The position numbers were made by a program, and so were the translations under genes. A stretch of 64,000 nt of DNA from Pseudoalteromonas rubra. Lineage in GTDB: Bacteria > Pseudomonadota > Gammaproteobacteria > Enterobacterales > Alteromonadaceae. Below, piece by piece: positions 1 to 6,101 of this stretch. Under the pieces are notes generated by a model. It made no database searches, was not told the origin of the DNA, and saw only the letters and a program-made list of their open reading frames with translations. How positions within the stretch are numbered: the stretch's first letter is position 1; each line of letters begins with the position of its first letter. The stretch covers positions 1-64,000 of the forward strand of contig NZ_JXYA01000036.1 of NCBI RefSeq assembly GCF_000967655.1, written 5' to 3'.

Positions 1-155
1 AGAGAAGAGCCAATCTAACTCAGAGTGAGCAGTTGCTGGGCTAATAGTGTTCATTTGATGTAATTTCGACTCATCCAAACTCAGGTCTGGGTGCTTATTC
101 GCATTGTTCTAATCTGACTACTTTCACAGCTCAGAGCGTGCACGAAGCCTGATAA

Positions 156-257
156 TTTACATTTCCAAGCTGAACCTGCCTACCTGCTGCATCGTTAACT
201 TAAACGATAGTGGTGCACTTCAATTTATAACGAAGTGGTGCACTTCCAAGTTGGGCC
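156..257. repeat. Repeat cluster resembling an insertion-sequence end
   Basis: Two exact 13-bp copies of AGTGGTGCACTTC lie 25 bp apart (209-221 and 234-246). A degenerate third copy, TTTACATTTCCAAGCTGAAC, starts at 156 and resembles the CACTTCCAAGTTGGGCCTG that begins at 241. Several short repeats in one orientation at an element terminus are typical of IS21-family ends. No transposase gene is visible, since the window begins here, so the IS assignment is inference. The block touches the start of the truncated toxin gene. Confidence 0.45.
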
Positions 258-1110
258 TGTATTGGATACGCCTCTACAGTTTAGGGTGGGTGTCTTCGGT
301 TTTACTGTTCTCATCAAAAAAGCGCGCGACAGTGGACTGTTGCCTGATGATGCCCTGGATGAGGCAGCTGCGATTTACAATCGCATGACCGAAGGCAATC
401 TGAAAGACTACAAGCCAGGTCAGGGTCAGGGCCGTAAAACACACCCTGGCCCGGAAGTAGACAATGACAGGCACAACTTCCCGGAAAAATATGAGAAGCT
501 ACCCGATGGCACTTTTAGAGGCCCTAAAGGCGGTATCTTTACGGACTCAGGGTACACTTCAGAAAATGGCTACCCTATTTTCCAGCGCAGCTCCGGCGGC
601 TACTTTTACATTGGCAGTGATGGAAAACAAGTCGATATACGCTCCCCCAGAGAGTACGGCGACTTCCATAAAGTAGATGATGTGTGGGCGCCGGGAGTTA
701 AGCCTATTCAGCGAGGCAGGCAGATCCAGCACTCAGTGTACGAAAATGAATATAAAGCGCATGGGTGGGGTGACACTGATAAGTATGAAGTATGGAGCGA
801 CAAAGAGGGGAAGTATATCAAGGTTAAAGGCCAAAACTTCCCGCTGATTGACTTTCATCGCGGCGATGAAGTGGTCAGCCTGAAGTCTATTAATACCAAT
901 GGGTCTGATTGGATGAGGCGAACGAGGGCCCATATAGACGATTTATCGAAGCGTGGTATTATCGGCAGCAGCGGTAATCCCGTACCTAAGGAAAATCGAA
1001 TGCTGGATATTCGGGTACAACCGGGAGGGCTCAGTCAGGCTAGAGGGTTAGCTACTTACGGCGAATCACTCGGCATAAAGGTTATTGTTAAGGAGTTTTC
1101 TGGAAAATGA
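235..1110 (+). CDS. 5'-truncated toxin C-terminal region, probable nuclease of a polymorphic/CDI-type toxin
   Basis: The reading frame opens inside the repeat cluster with GTG GTG at 235, has no Shine-Dalgarno, and its first residues are encoded by repeat DNA. It therefore looks like the surviving 3' end of a longer gene. From about residue 25 the protein looks genuine: a hydrophilic linker rich in Gly and Pro (55-100), then a compact C-terminal domain (about 165-290). That domain carries FHRGDEVVSLKSIN, an acidic-to-lysine arrangement like PD-(D/E)XK restriction-nuclease folds, and LDIRVQPGG near the end. The stop overlaps the next gene's start (ATGA), the usual toxin/immunity arrangement. 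Nuclease activity is inferred from the motif pattern and context. Without the N-terminal delivery parts, the gene may be a silent orphan cassette. Confidence 0.55.
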   Translation: MVHFQVGPVLDTPLQFRVGVFGFTVLIKKARDSGLLPDDALDEAAAIYNRMTEGNLKDYKPGQGQGRKTHPGPEVDNDRHNFPEKYEKLPDGTFRGPKGGIFTDSGYTSENGYPIFQRSSGGYFYIGSDGKQVDIRSPREYGDFHKVDDVWAPGVKPIQRGRQIQHSVYENEYKAHGWGDTDKYEVWSDKEGKYIKVKGQNFPLIDFHRGDEVVSLKSINTNGSDWMRRTRAHIDDLSKRGIIGSSGNPVPKENRMLDIRVQPGGLSQARGLATYGESLGIKVIVKEFSGK

Positions 1111-1928
1111 GTTTAAAGCTAAATATCAATTTTTTGCCCAACCAGTTCCCCAGAGCCTTAACGCTCTGGGAGCTGGCTGATTTTAGTCAGGCATTGACAG
1201 ACCTCGAGGGGCTAACCAGGCTGGTCAATATCGACACCTGTCGGACCATCAAGATCGAAAACTTTGTAAAGAGCAAAGACAAAGCTCGTACCCGGTCTGA
1301 TATTTTTTCAATTGATCATCCAGATACTGGTAATGAAGGTACTCATGGCATGTCCTTTATGCCTATGAGTGACTGGGACTTTGATCAGCTATTTATATGG
1401 GGGTTTGATAAATTAATTGAGCAGCGTGAGCAGTGGTGGCAACCTGTATTGCAGCACCCTGGATTTGTTATGGCGCGGCTGATGTCGGAATTATTTGATA
1501 TCCGACAAAGCTCAGGAAGCTTAATGGTACATGACTCTTACGGCTGGGCTCATGATCACCTCCCTAAAATCAGTAACGGAAAACCCCCTCCGATTAATGA
1601 AATGGTCATTGATACCCGGGTTAATCCCGGCCACTGGCGCTTTAAACCTGGCTATATTGAGGGGGTGTCGTCTGAAATGTGGTTAGGTCAACACTTCTTC
1701 AGGCATGTCGGGCTGGATAAACAGGCTCTGTATGACGTGGACTGGCTGGAGGTCACTGAGCTGGGCAATGTCACCCATATCAAGGCGTACCATAAGCCTT
1801 TTGATAGCGATGTGGGAGAGCAACGTGAGCTGCAAATTAAACTCAGAAAGCTGCTGTTTGGTCAGTCCCCTCACACCGACGACCCGGAGTTTAAAATGCT
1901 CAGCGAGTTTCAGCCCCCGGTGCGTTAG
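1107..1928 (+). CDS. Probable immunity protein partner of the upstream toxin
   Basis: A 273-residue soluble protein with no signal peptide or membrane segment. Its ATG overlaps the toxin stop by 4 bp, so the two are translationally coupled. It is rich in Trp and acidic residues (for example WDFDQLFIWGFDKL near 90 and EQWWQPVL near 108), which is common for proteins that bind a basic nuclease domain. I do not recognise a specific family. The immunity role is inferred from position, size and overlap. An alternative is an unrelated accessory protein of the lost toxin locus. Confidence 0.5.
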   Translation: MSLKLNINFLPNQFPRALTLWELADFSQALTDLEGLTRLVNIDTCRTIKIENFVKSKDKARTRSDIFSIDHPDTGNEGTHGMSFMPMSDWDFDQLFIWGFDKLIEQREQWWQPVLQHPGFVMARLMSELFDIRQSSGSLMVHDSYGWAHDHLPKISNGKPPPINEMVIDTRVNPGHWRFKPGYIEGVSSEMWLGQHFFRHVGLDKQALYDVDWLEVTELGNVTHIKAYHKPFDSDVGEQRELQIKLRKLLFGQSPHTDDPEFKMLSEFQPPVR

Positions 1929-2010
1929 CGCAGCTGTAACTTGTTCATCAGAGCCCAATCACGTTTGCCGCACAGGGCTTTGATGAGGAAACCGCGCTAC
2001 AGGCATGATA

Positions 2011-2044
2011 CTAAACCGCATAATCAATTAATTATGCGGTTTAG
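2011..2044. terminator. Perfect 14-bp hairpin after the toxin/immunity pair
   Basis: CTAAACCGCATAAT and its exact complement flank a 6-base loop (CAATTA). No U-tract follows on the plus strand, so it may be a weak terminator or an mRNA-end stabiliser. It separates the toxin pair from the lipoprotein gene. Confidence 0.45.
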
Positions 2045-2107
2045 CAGAAAAGGAAGCGGGCAAGCCAATTGGTTTGTCCATCATTTTAAAAGAAAAGAAG
2101 TAACATA

Positions 2108-2611
2108 ATGAAGCAGTTAAAAAATTTAAGTTTGGCATGTATTACCTTGGCCGCTGTGGGATGCAGCGCCGTGTCGTATCAGTCGATGGGAATTCGGGGC
2201 GGATATTCCGAGAAAAAATTAAACGATACTAGCTACCGGGTACATTACTCAGGTAATGGCAGTGTCTCACTGGAGCAGGCCATCGACTTTGCGCTATTGC
2301 GCAGTGCGGTAATTGCTCAGCAGCACGGTGCCGATACCTTCACCAGTTCAAACCATGCAGCCAATGTATCGCGCTCCTATGCTGGCACACCGGGTGTGTA
2401 TGTGAGCAAGCCCAGCGTGTATCTGGATATTGCCGTGCCAGCAGCCCAAAGTGACACAGAAACACTGGCCTGTGGCCAGTTTAGTGGTCTGTTTACGCTG
2501 ATGACATTGCAAAACGAGGTCCGTGCCTTCAATCACAATACTCAGGCCTGTATTGACGAAATACAGGCCAAGTATCAGCTCACAGAGCAGCAGATATTTG
2601 ACAAAATATAG
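2108..2611 (+). CDS. Small lipoprotein, CC0125/CC1285-like family
   Basis: 167 residues. The N-terminus is a lipoprotein signal peptide: MKQLKN, a hydrophobic core, then lipobox LAAVGC with Cys at residue 19. The mature part has GIRGGYSEKKLNDTSYRVHY followed by GNG and an FALLRSA segment. This matches the pattern of short envelope lipoproteins annotated as CC0125/CC1285, whose function is unknown. It should be anchored in the inner or outer membrane with a periplasmic domain. It is monocistronic, with an AAAAGAAG ribosome site about 8 bases before the ATG. Confidence 0.7.
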   Translation: MKQLKNLSLACITLAAVGCSAVSYQSMGIRGGYSEKKLNDTSYRVHYSGNGSVSLEQAIDFALLRSAVIAQQHGADTFTSSNHAANVSRSYAGTPGVYVSKPSVYLDIAVPAAQSDTETLACGQFSGLFTLMTLQNEVRAFNHNTQACIDEIQAKYQLTEQQIFDKI

Positions 2612-2652
2612 CCCAATCCTCTTATAAACAAGGTGTTGTAAGGGGTTATCAG

Positions 2653-2681
2653 AGGCGCTCCCTCAAAGTGGGTGAGCGCCT
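2653..2681. terminator. Hairpin after the lipoprotein gene
   Basis: AGGCGCTC and GAGCGCCT pair around a 13-base loop, followed by only three T residues. It lies between converging genes and probably ends the lipoprotein transcript. Confidence 0.4.
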
Positions 2682-2871
2682 TTGAAGTATCCAGCTGGTG
2701 TTGTTCAACATACCAAACTCTTTAGTCACAGCCTTGCGCACTGGCAGAGAAGCTTTTCAAAAACATCCATCTAAAAACAGGCGCGCGTGCAGTTTAAATT
2801 GCCCAGAATTGATATAAGAAATTGGGGCTGTCTCTCCTCACAACTCATGGCGCTGCACCTCGCGGCTGGGC

Positions 2872-4035
2872 TTACTGTTCGGCTAGTTGTTGCAACATGC
2901 TGTGTTTGGCGGTGAACACCCGGCTTTTTTCCGGATCTGAGGTTTTCTCTATTGCCAGCTCAAGCAGTTGACGGGCTGTGTCGTGGTCGTCTTGCAGGTA
3001 ACTGATTTTGGCCAGTTCAAAATAGGGCTCGGGCAGGTAAGGGGTTTGTTCCACCACTTTAACCAAGATACGTGTGGCTTTATTCAGGTGGCCCTTGGCA
3101 ATGGCGCTGCGGGCATTCATCAGAAAATCGAACGGGGTTTTTGCCTCGCTGAGGAGCTGCTGCTCAAGTTTTTCGATAAGGTCCGTGGCCTGTTGTTCTT
3201 TGGCCAGCACCAGGTAATTCGACAGCAGATTGTGGCTGATCAGGCGATGTTCCAGCGCATACTGGTAAATGCGTTCGGCACTGCGCCGGTCGCCCGTCCG
3301 GCGATGCAAAACGGCAGCAATATTGATCAGCTCCGGGTCGTCCGGCGCATAGCTGCGGGCGCGCAAAATACGCGCGGCGGCCAGGTCAAACTCCTCTGCC
3401 AGCATGGCCTTGACCGCCAGATTGGCGTAAAACTTAGCCACCAGATCCTGGTACTGGGCCGAGGCAACAAAAATGGCATCCTGAGCGGGAAAGTAATCAA
3501 TAACCGTGCCGGGCCGCACCAGAGTGATCCAGTTCTCGTCTTCCGCCTCTTCTGGGGCCAGCAGTTTGGTTTTAAAGTGTGAGGAGATCAGTATGGTATC
3601 GGCCACCTGCTGATACACAGGTGCCGAGGCCACTTTGCGATAGCGGGTATCTATCCCGGCCACAAAGGCATAAGCCTGGGTGAGCACCGCCAGTGAAATA
3701 CAGTTGCCGCCACCGTGTTGTAACGACGCACTGGCGCTGTAGGTTTCGCCGCGGTAGTGAAACTCGTTAAGCTGACCATGCAGATAGTCGTAAATCACTC
3801 TGTCGCCACGCGTGCCGGCTGCAACCTGTTGCTGGTAAAAGCGCAAAAAGGCCTGCTGCTCTTGCGCTGGCAAGGCAAAAATCGCTTGCTCGTCAATCAC
3901 CGCAACGGGGCTAAACAGAGCATGATTAAAGGGCATATCAGGACGAGGCGGCGGTGTAGTCGGGCGCTTTGTAGTAGTGGCACAGGCGCTGAGCAGCACA
4001 GTAAACAGGCAAATAAGCCACAGGCGGACAGGCAT
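2872..4035 (-). CDS. Lipoprotein with transglutaminase-like core and TPR repeats
   Basis: 387 residues with a lipoprotein signal peptide (lipobox LLSAC, Cys at residue 18). Residues about 70-130 contain YDYLHGQLNEFHYRGETYSA followed by GGGNCISLAVL. That Gly-Asn-Cys-Ile-Ser segment resembles the nucleophile region of bacterial transglutaminase-like proteins. Residues about 205-380 form TPR-like helical pairs (for example LAAARILRARSYAPDDPELI). The role is probably periplasmic protein assembly or envelope maintenance, but the substrate is unknown. Transcribed alone. The lipid anchor and TPR call are clear; the catalytic call is inference. Confidence 0.7.
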   Translation of the reverse strand: MPVRLWLICLFTVLLSACATTTKRPTTPPPRPDMPFNHALFSPVAVIDEQAIFALPAQEQQAFLRFYQQQVAAGTRGDRVIYDYLHGQLNEFHYRGETYSASASLQHGGGNCISLAVLTQAYAFVAGIDTRYRKVASAPVYQQVADTILISSHFKTKLLAPEEAEDENWITLVRPGTVIDYFPAQDAIFVASAQYQDLVAKFYANLAVKAMLAEEFDLAAARILRARSYAPDDPELINIAAVLHRRTGDRRSAERIYQYALEHRLISHNLLSNYLVLAKEQQATDLIEKLEQQLLSEAKTPFDFLMNARSAIAKGHLNKATRILVKVVEQTPYLPEPYFELAKISYLQDDHDTARQLLELAIEKTSDPEKSRVFTAKHSMLQQLAEQ

Positions 4036-4151
4036 AAAGACTCCTTAAAACACGCATTCAGCGTGCCCGTATGGTCATGGTTTTTGTTATTATTTTTACC
4101 CGACTTTACACTTATCCCGGCGACCTGCCAACGGATTTATGGGGGGAGGAT

Positions 4152-4232
4152 ATGCGCGGGCTGGTTCAGAGTAAGCCGCTTTGTGGGCACTGCAAAGAGT
4201 CGCCCGTAATGAATGCGGGCTTTGGGTGGTGA
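4152..4232 (+). CDS. Candidate 26-codon ORF with strong ribosome site
   Basis: GGGGGGAGGAT precedes an ATG by a few bases. The 26-residue product begins MRGLVQSKPLCGHCKE and contains a CxxC pair. No family is recognised. The ribosome site is unusually good and there is no larger gene here, but so short a frame could be chance or a decayed gene start. It is followed by an imperfect hairpin (about 4215-4241). Confidence 0.3.
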   Translation: MRGLVQSKPLCGHCKESPVMNAGFGW

Positions 4233-4341
4233 CAAGCCTGCAAGTACCAACGCGAAATTGGTATAGGGGAGCTGAAACAGGCGTGACTTAATAGCCACAG
4301 CCGGGCTGTCTTTGATGAATCAATTCATAACTCTGCGTAGC

Positions 4342-4482
4342 TTATTGTACTTTCTTACCAAACTTTTGAGGTTGTTCTATCGCCTTCAGTTCTGGTAGTC
4401 CTGGCCTGCCTCCACCTGCTGCGCCTCCAACAACCATGTGTAATAAGTCATGCATGAGCGCTATCTTTACTCGGCTTGCCAT
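4342..4482 (-). CDS. Small double-glycine peptide 2 (46 residues)
   Basis: ATG at 4482, stop at 4342, with GGGA about 9 bases upstream. The product starts MASRVKIALMHDLLHMVVGG and continues with AAGGGRPGLPELKAIEQ and a basic tail. Counting back from the first GG, positions -4 (V), -7 (L) and -12 (L) are hydrophobic, as in double-glycine leaders cut by C39 peptidases. The segment GGGRPGLP matches GGEGRPQLP in the neighbouring peptide, so the two are paralogues. It is the last gene of the four-gene minus-strand operon. Function is unknown; a secreted signal, bacteriocin-like or modified peptide is inferred. Internal ATG codons exist, but only the first gives a leader. Confidence 0.6.
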   Translation of the reverse strand: MASRVKIALMHDLLHMVVGGAAGGGRPGLPELKAIEQPQKFGKKVQ

Positions 4483-4530
4483 ATGTTAGTCCCAAATTAA
4501 AGTATGAATTGATTAATAAAGCATTTCAAA

Positions 4531-4668
4531 TTAACCAGGAAAGGTAGCTTTTTTCTTTTTATCTTCAAGCACTAAATTAACTGATCGAGGTAATTGGGGT
4601 CTACCTTCTCCTCCTGGGACTATTCCACCTTTGATAGTATTAAGAATGTTGTTTTTAATTTCTTTCAT
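4531..4668 (-). CDS. Small double-glycine peptide 1 (45 residues)
   Basis: ATG at 4668 lies inside the end of the membrane-protein gene (14-bp overlap), so translation is probably coupled. The product begins MKEIKNNILNTIKGG and continues IVPGGEGRPQLPRSV, ending in a Lys-rich tail. Relative to the first GG, positions -4 (I), -7 (L) and -12 (I) fit the double-glycine leader consensus. That predicts a 15-residue leader and a 30-residue mature peptide. The shared GRPxLP core with the peptide at 4342-4482, and the conserved order regulator/membrane protein/peptides, argue that both are real. No C39 transporter is adjacent. I cannot name a known family. Confidence 0.65.
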   Translation of the reverse strand: MKEIKNNILNTIKGGIVPGGEGRPQLPRSVNLVLEDKKKKATFPG

Positions 4669-5176
4669 ATACGAGCTCTCCTTTTGAGCGCATTGATCTA
4701 ATCATAAAAGTAAACAGCGCTAGTGTATCTAAAATATGAAACGTATATTGAGCAGGGGACCACAAATGATGATATATAAATGGATAGTTGAGCACTTCAT
4801 AATAATACAACTGGATTTCTATCCATATTGAAACGTTCAAGAGCATAGAACAGAAAATAATAATGCAAACTGCACATTCGGGTATCGTAAGGCAATAGTG
4901 CTCTCTAGCCTTTTTGAAAAATGTAAGCTTTGTGGTTCTGAATACTAAACCAGCGAGCACCCCTCGCGTCAATATTAGAAATAAAAAGAATGTATTCAAT
5001 GCGAGACACCACAAGTAGTAATGTCTAGTCCATTGTATAGCTATAGGGTTGAACGTAACATCAACGAGCTGGAAAAAGCTAAGTAGTAAAAACATCCACC
5101 TAGCGTTGTAGTCTTTCCATGTAAGTACTAACCCGATAAAAACAGCAGAGGAAAGTATCATATCAACAATATGCAT
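4655..5176 (-). CDS. Multi-pass membrane protein of the double-glycine peptide operon
   Basis: 173 residues with about five hydrophobic segments (roughly 3-20, 28-47, 53-78, 97-120 and 140-162) and many aromatic residues. No recognisable family. Its ATG shares one base with the stop of the XRE gene (TGATG), and its 3' end overlaps peptide 1. The gene is AT-rich compared with flanking housekeeping genes, suggesting acquisition. By position it could be a peptide sensor, a modifying or immunity protein, or part of an export route. None of these is shown by sequence motifs. Confidence 0.65.
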   Translation of the reverse strand: MHIVDMILSSAVFIGLVLTWKDYNARWMFLLLSFFQLVDVTFNPIAIQWTRHYYLWCLALNTFFLFLILTRGVLAGLVFRTTKLTFFKKAREHYCLTIPECAVCIIIFCSMLLNVSIWIEIQLYYYEVLNYPFIYHHLWSPAQYTFHILDTLALFTFMIRSMRSKGELVYERN

Positions 5177-5508
5177 CAGTCTTCTCCCTTGTCTTCTGCG
5201 TTTGGTTCCATAGGCGGTTCTTTCTGTAGCGGTTTTTTCGTTGTTCTTCTTTCAGCGTTGTCGGCCAGCAGACCAAAAAAGCTTTTCCAGTCTTTCCCGA
5301 AGATCATCAGGATATCCAGCAGTTGCTCGAGATCCATAATGGTTTTGCCACTTTCCCAGTTTGAGATAGTGGACTGGTCAACCGGGACGGACATTTTTTT
5401 AGCCAGTTCTGCTTGCGACATTTTTTGCTGTATTCGCAGAGTGCGCATTGACGCCTGAATGTCCCGTCGGGCGCTGTTTAGCCAGTTCAATCTTTGACGT
5501 GTATTCAT
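5176..5508 (-). CDS. XRE-family helix-turn-helix regulator
   Basis: 110 residues. Residues about 18-75 are a Cro/C1-type HTH: MRTLRIQQKMSQAELAKKM, then QSTISNWESGKTIMDLEQLL. A charged, Pro-rich tail (KKPLQKEPPMEPNAEDKGED) follows. It is first in the four-gene operon and probably controls it. An ATTCAT/ATGAAT inverted pair spans its start codon (5503-5527), a plausible autoregulatory site. DNA binding is well supported; the target is inferred from gene order. Confidence 0.85.
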   Translation of the reverse strand: MNTRQRLNWLNSARRDIQASMRTLRIQQKMSQAELAKKMSVPVDQSTISNWESGKTIMDLEQLLDILMIFGKDWKSFFGLLADNAERRTTKKPLQKEPPMEPNAEDKGED

Positions 5509-5527
5509 TGTACATCCGTATATGAAT
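5503..5527. promoter_or_regulatory. Inverted ATTCAT/ATGAAT pair over the XRE start
   Basis: ATTCAT at 5503-5508 contains the XRE start codon in reverse, and ATGAAT lies at 5522-5527. The same half-site makes the perfect palindrome at 5751. Candidate operator for the XRE protein; inference only. Confidence 0.3.
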
Positions 5528-6101
5528 ATTAAAACAGTGAAGTTACATTTTGTTTCTTATTATTATGTCGGTGTAATTTAACAGCTGTTTAAAAAATGTA
5601 AAGTGTCAATGTGTTAATTTGTACCCGAAAACTTTCGGATGTTGGCATTAAAGTTTGCTTTATTTACAGGGTTTTAAGTAAAAATCATGAATTTTAAGGG
5701 GTTTATATTGCAACACGGCTGGCTGAGTGTTTGAAGAAACCTGGGTACTTTATGAATCGATTCATAGTGCGCTTACGTCATTATGTAAACAAACGTAACC
5801 CGCCATGGTGGTTTTTTAATCCATGAAGCTTTTTCAACTGCCTGTATGCGCTGGCAAAATGTAAATTAAACGCCACAGTTTTTGCGGTGTTTTTTCGCTA
5901 TTGGTTTCGTTTTACTGATGCGGCAACCACACAGGGCAGGCCTGAAAGTTGTTTTTGGTCTGTGCTCTTACCCGTTTTGCTGGCGGCAAAACTCATCCTT
6001 ATTACCCAGTCTGAGTCCATAGTCATTGCACAATTGTGGCTTATAACTTCCACCATACAGATTTCTTTGCGCAAACTCTTACTCAACTCATGGAGACTAA
6101 C
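5509..6101. other. 593-bp AT-rich divergent intergenic region
   Basis: It separates the XRE operon from the calcium-repeat protein gene. It contains the inverted repeat CCGAAA-AC-TTTCGG (5625-5638) and a 16-bp perfect palindrome (5751-5766). No convincing gene is seen; reading frames here lack ribosome sites. It presumably holds both divergent promoters. Confidence 0.5.
5751..5766. promoter_or_regulatory. Perfect palindrome TATGAATCGATTCATA
   Basis: A 16-bp palindrome in the divergent intergenic region. Related half-sites occur at 5521-5527 (XRE start), at 4503-4509 (just upstream of peptide 2) and as a near-palindrome at 4315-4328. The recurrence around one operon suggests a binding site for its regulator, though the motif is AT-rich and short. 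Confidence 0.35.

Noticed and set aside
2011..2044. Hairpin as a possible site-specific recombination (attachment) site
   Set aside because: No integrase gene or tRNA nearby; a simple transcript-end structure is sufficient.
2968..3582. 204-codon plus-strand frame opposite the TPR lipoprotein
   Set aside because: No ribosome site and no recognisable product; antisense shadow.
3757..4209. 150-codon plus-strand frame over the lipoprotein start
   Set aside because: Covers the start of a convincing minus-strand gene and has no family features.
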